A stretch of 64,000 bases of DNA from Amoebidium appalachense. Its lineage: Eukaryota; Ichthyosporea. Shown here piece by piece: positions 58,204-64,000 of this stretch. The number at the start of each line of letters is the position of its first letter. The first letter of the stretch is position 1. The stretch covers positions 7,440,001 through 7,504,000 of the forward strand of contig CAVNZM010000002.1 of assembly GCA_963693365.1 (NCBI GenBank). Direction: 5' to 3'. The position numbers were made by a program, and so were the translations under genes. The notes under the pieces are model-generated. The model was not told where the DNA came from. It ran no database searches and was given only the letters and a program-made list of their open reading frames with translations.

Positions 58204-60169
58204 GGAATTTCGTGAGTCCGTGCTCGATGTTATAGGGGATCTCGGTAATGTAAAAACTGATTTAATAGTAATCTGTTAAATTGCCTACCCCGGCCACTAG
58301 TACCAACAAATGTATGGTATATATATACGTGCGCATATATGCATGCTCACTGCAGGCCCGGGCGCACCGCCGGCGCCGGCGCCGGAGGCGGCGTCAGTGC
58401 AGATCGATCGCGCCTATTGGTTGAAGCTGTTGGTCGCACATTCCATTTCACGTTCCATTTATCGCATAAACAACCCCCTTCCCCTCCATTCCCCGTCCTT
58501 CCCCCCCCCCCCCCCCTCTCCTCCTCCATTCCTCTTTCCCTCCTCTTCTCTCCCCTTCTCCCCCTTCCCTCCCCCCCCCCCCCCCCCCTCCCCCCACCCC
58601 AACCCCCCCACCCCCACCCCAACCCTTTTTCCCCTTTTCCCCTTAGTACCTCGATATGGTTAGTGATAGCTATGATATAAACAACCCCCTTCCCCTCCAT
58701 TCCCCGTCCTTCCCCCCCTCTCCTCCTCCATCCCTCTTTCTCTCCTCTTCTCTCCCCTTCTCCCCTTTCCCCTTCCCCCCTCCCCCCCCCCCCCCCCCCC
58801 CCCTTCCCCCACCCAACCCAACAACCCGGGGTGACCACATCTGCATAACACACACACACAAACACGTATACAAACACACCCACAATCACATACAGCATAC
58901 ACACACCAAACACACACGAACACCTACACACACGTATACACGCAGACACCCGTATATCGGAAATAGATCAATCTCTAGACCATAGATCTGTGGGAAAGGA
59001 TATGTACGTATATCAAAATTCTAACTTGTAGATATATTTTGAATTTTGGATGCATGTAAAATGTTGATTTATCTCTAAACTAGTTCGGTTCTGGTTCAAT
59101 AGTATTTTTATTATTTTTTATTATTTGTTTATGTTTACGTTATTAGATAGCTCCTCATGTAAAACGAACCCACGTACCATAGATGAACACGGTTGAACAA
59201 TTGCTATTATTGGTTTGGATAAATGCATATTGTTAGTCACCAATGAGATATCAGAAATACACCCATATATCCACCTTTAACTTTCGACCAATAGGAATAG
59301 ATCTTGTCCTGATAGCAAGCTATTGGAAAAACTGTAGCCCGAACTCACCACACCACACACACACAATTTATTTGCAGTGTACAGCAGTTCCCGTAAAGTT
59401 TCTCGTCTGTGCTTAGGGCCCGGGGGTTAGCACACACGCCATACACCGGCAACACCAGCACGTTTTGCTATAAGGACGCCTGGGGCAGGGACTCTAGCGC
59501 TAGTCCACTAGATCCATTCTAGACCACACAGTAGATAGGGGGGTGTGGTGACGGCCTCCCCAGGCCTCACCCCTCTTTGGTGTAACTACTGTTGGCTGAG
59601 CACCTTATAGCATAGCTGGTTTTATACGGTCTGCTCTTGTACACATACACACACCGACACACAACATAAGTATACGAAAATGCAGTGAATACACTACAAA
59701 ATAAACCACCACCTGATAGAATACGGTGATACCAGGCTTTGCCAGATGTGTTCGATTTTGGCTTCGTCTCACCAGCCACATTTCAGATTTTGTCTTTCGG
59801 CATCGCAAAAAACCATATCACTTCATATTTGAATTTTTCAAAATCACCTATATCCAGGCAAAAGTCCACACAGGTACGGTGCATATCCTTTCCCCTTTCA
59901 TAATCACATACCATACATTACGGCATCTAGATAGGACTGGTTTGTTGTGTTTGATGCATTGCATATGCTTCAAAGTTTCAGAGATCTAGAACGTAACCAC
60001 AAAGTAACTGCAATCCCTCTCTTCTCCCCCCTCTGTTCTCCTCCCTCCCGCCATGGTAAACAGATAGCTCATCATGGCAAACTAGTCATAGTACTGGTAT
60101 GTAACCTGCTATTGACGTATATTTATTTAACTGCACGTAAAATTCTGAACCATATCTTCCTGCAAACAG
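58204..60169. other. No gene recognised; C-rich tandem repeat and AT-rich sequence
   Basis: 58370-58390 has GCCGGC alternations. A C-rich unit starting ACAACCCCCTTCCCCTCCAT is repeated at 58468 and 58679. 59000-59330 is AT-rich and unique. 59390-59600 has several short palindromes but no tRNA-like box pair. Overlapping the pseudogene's presumed intron. Confidence 0.5.
58465..58800. repeat. Tandem C-rich duplication, period about 211 bp
   Basis: The block starting ATAAACAACCCCCTTCCCCT, followed by CCCGTCCTTCC and CTCCTCCTCC, occurs at about 58465 and again at 58676, differing mainly in C-run lengths. Confidence 0.85.
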
Positions 60170-60600
60170 CACTCTATGTCAGGCAAGGGAGTGAGGGCAA
60201 GCCACACAGTTTCGAGTCGCAGCCGCGGTGGATCAACCTTGCATACTGGATCATATACGAGGCCATATTCACGTTTAAGATCATCGTACCGATCCTCTTC
60301 TGGACCTGCCTGAATTTCTGGGCACGTAAGTGAACCCCTTTAAACTATAACATTTGTGTCTGTATAGTATTCGGCGTTGGGGATTCACTTAAAGCCAAAC
60401 TAGAAGCATGCCTGTCAGTACGTAATTCAAGTTGGGAACATGCAACCAACTTCAACAACCTGCCATTGCCATGCCGTTGAAATCAATACACTTACATTTG
60501 CCGTGCATTTTCCCGCCTCCCTCCCCCCCCATCCTCAAACAGCTACCAGTAGTGACAGCCTGCGAGCATGGACCAACCTTAGCCTGCACGGCATGGCCGG

Positions 60601-60644
60601 TGTGGCCGAAAACAAAAATTTGGCGGTTTTTGTTTTCGGCCACA
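60601..60644. repeat. Perfect 18-bp hairpin inside pseudogene exon 4
   Basis: 60601-60618 is the exact reverse complement of 60627-60644, with an 8-nt loop (60619-60626). The intact paralogue has no such hairpin at this position; the left arm looks like an inverted copy of the right, which encodes the conserved VFGH-type segment. Confidence 0.93.
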
Positions 60645-60861
60645 TTTACTTTTTCGTCGCCTGTGTGCTCAGCTACTGCGTGTACACGTGGATTTTCTAC
60701 TTCACAGGGTTCGGATGGACCAACTGGTTCATGGACATTACCACGTCGCCGCCTACTGGTACCCTACCTTTATAACTTCCTTCTGTCTTGTGTGGATGGC
60801 GTGTTTCTTTGTGCACGTTGGCAGGGAGAAGCTCGTAGCAAGATTCAAAAAGGATAACTAA

Positions 60862-61305
60862 ATAGGCGCACCGTAGCCAATTTTGTTTTCTACCCGTTCT
60901 GGCACACAAACTATAAAAAGTAGCCGCTCGTTTTGTGGACTTTTTTAACTGATATAACAACAAAGAAAAAAACAGTTCACGTGATTTAAACTGAATGTAG
61001 AGCTAGTGAAAGGCATCACCAGAAATTAAGTCATGAAGTGAGTCATATTTTAGACTAATTGGTTACGAATGTAATCTAGCCGCATGGCAGGGGGCACTGT
61101 GTGTACCCCGGGCTCTAGGCCACCAAATATTTTAAAGGTTGCTCTGCAAACACAATTACAGTGCCTGTACATACTATATACTTTAGGCTACTACCACTAG
61201 GGAGCGATCCTGAATAAGACCTTCAATTGAAGACTCAAATCAAACATAACATACTGCACCAGCGGTGCTCACATGCGAGGCATTTTTATTTTATTTTTGG
61301 GGATG
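60862..61305. other. 3' flank of the broken Rolling-stone-like copy
   Basis: Ordinary sequence with a 24-bp exact match (61086-61109) to 48508-48531 beyond the copia insertion, showing that the duplicated block extended past the gene. No gene. Confidence 0.65.
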
Positions 61306-61321
61306 TGTGTGTGTTTGTGTA

Positions 61322-61390
<69 letters not shown>

Positions 61391-61439
61391 GGTGTGCGTG
61401 TGTGCGTGTGTGTGTGTGTGTGTGCGTGTGTGTGTTTGT

Positions 61440-61492
<53 letters not shown>
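61306..61492. repeat. (GT)n array
   Basis: Two long GT runs (about 61330-61384 and 61450-61490) with GT-like interruptions between. Confidence 0.96.
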
Positions 61493-61897
61493 GTTAGGGG
61501 GAAATAGCGCTTTATCGGACCTTGTGTATTAAGATATACACAAGCCTTGTTTAACTTATTTGAATAAGTTACTTATATAAAGTTATTTAATTATTTTATC
61601 ATATAGTGCTAGAACTACTTAAAGAAGATTAGAGTACTGCAGATGATTAAAATTAAAATACCCCCTCCCTTTGCTTTTGATACTCAGGAGCAAAACTTTT
61701 CAGGTTTTGTACTAGATACTTTAATTTAAAAGTAAGGAATTTTAAGCGCTTCAAGATTGGTTTACATCCTCTGCTAAAATTCTGTTTTACATAGGCACTA
61801 CTAACATAAAACTATTCTCCAAGAAATAATTACCTAAAGCTCCAAAAATCATACTAAGAGGCTCCAAAAATCACCATCGAAGGGGTAAGAGCTTAGA
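61493..61897. other. AT-rich sequence, nothing recognised
   Basis: Unique AT-rich stretch between GT arrays. AGGCTCCAAAAATCA is present twice in near form at 61836 and 61859. No open frame of interest. Confidence 0.5.

Positions 61898-64000
<2,103 letters not shown>

Noticed and set aside
59390-59600. Possible RNA gene or SINE with several short palindromes
   Set aside because: No A-box/B-box pair, cloverleaf, poly-A or poly-T terminator could be assigned.

Overview
The window is nuclear DNA of a eukaryote. Genes are split by GT-AG introns, promoters carry CCAAT and TATA boxes, and there are LTR and tyrosine-recombinase (YR) retroelements. A very large share of the sequence is simple repeats: GT/CA, GA/CT, poly-C/poly-G, and abutting C-run/A-run tracts. 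A Rolling-stone-like membrane protein and a BEN-like domain protein would fit an animal or a close protist relative, but I cannot name the species. Nothing resembles a bacterial operon, CRISPR array, rRNA or tRNA gene.

Layout. 0.2-7.3 kb (+): eroded partial copy of an unrecognised multi-exon gene. 8.05-8.72 kb: AT-rich segment with terminal inverted repeats. 8.8-12.07 kb (+): two-exon bZIP-like gene. 13.44-14.65 kb: 1,210-bp TRIM-like LTR element with apparently identical LTRs, inserted in a poly-C tract. 15.39-18.48 kb: YR element with split direct repeats (A1-ORFs-B1-A2-B2), a zinc-knuckle Gag-like ORF and a broken tyrosine recombinase, but no visible reverse transcriptase. 20.2-38.5 kb (-): at least 20 small exons of the unrecognised gene whose partial inverted copy lies at 0.2-7.3 kb. 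40.4-42.6 kb (+): intact four-exon Rolling-stone-like gene. 42.76-48.40 kb (-): full-length Ty1/copia element with a CGGAG target duplication, 140 bp past that gene's stop. 49-52 kb: simple repeats. 52.42-52.69 kb: perfect 120-bp-arm foldback. 53.0-60.9 kb (+): broken second Rolling-stone-like copy. Between its exons lies a complete four-exon BEN-like gene on the minus strand (54.9-57.6 kb). 61.3-64 kb: mostly GT and GA repeats.

How it fits together. This is a region shaped by segmental duplication and retroelements rather than a pathway cluster. Two duplications are visible: the unknown gene (inverted) and the Rolling-stone-like gene (direct). In each, one copy has kept coding capacity better than the other. 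The TRIM shares its PBS-type and PPT-type sequences with the copia element, which suggests mobilisation in trans. Host promoters and TRIM and YR repeats use a similar CCAAT-then-TATATAA layout.

Exon coordinates were read by eye from splice consensus, reading phase and paralogue comparison. Those with phase agreement are solid; the others are marked as tentative.
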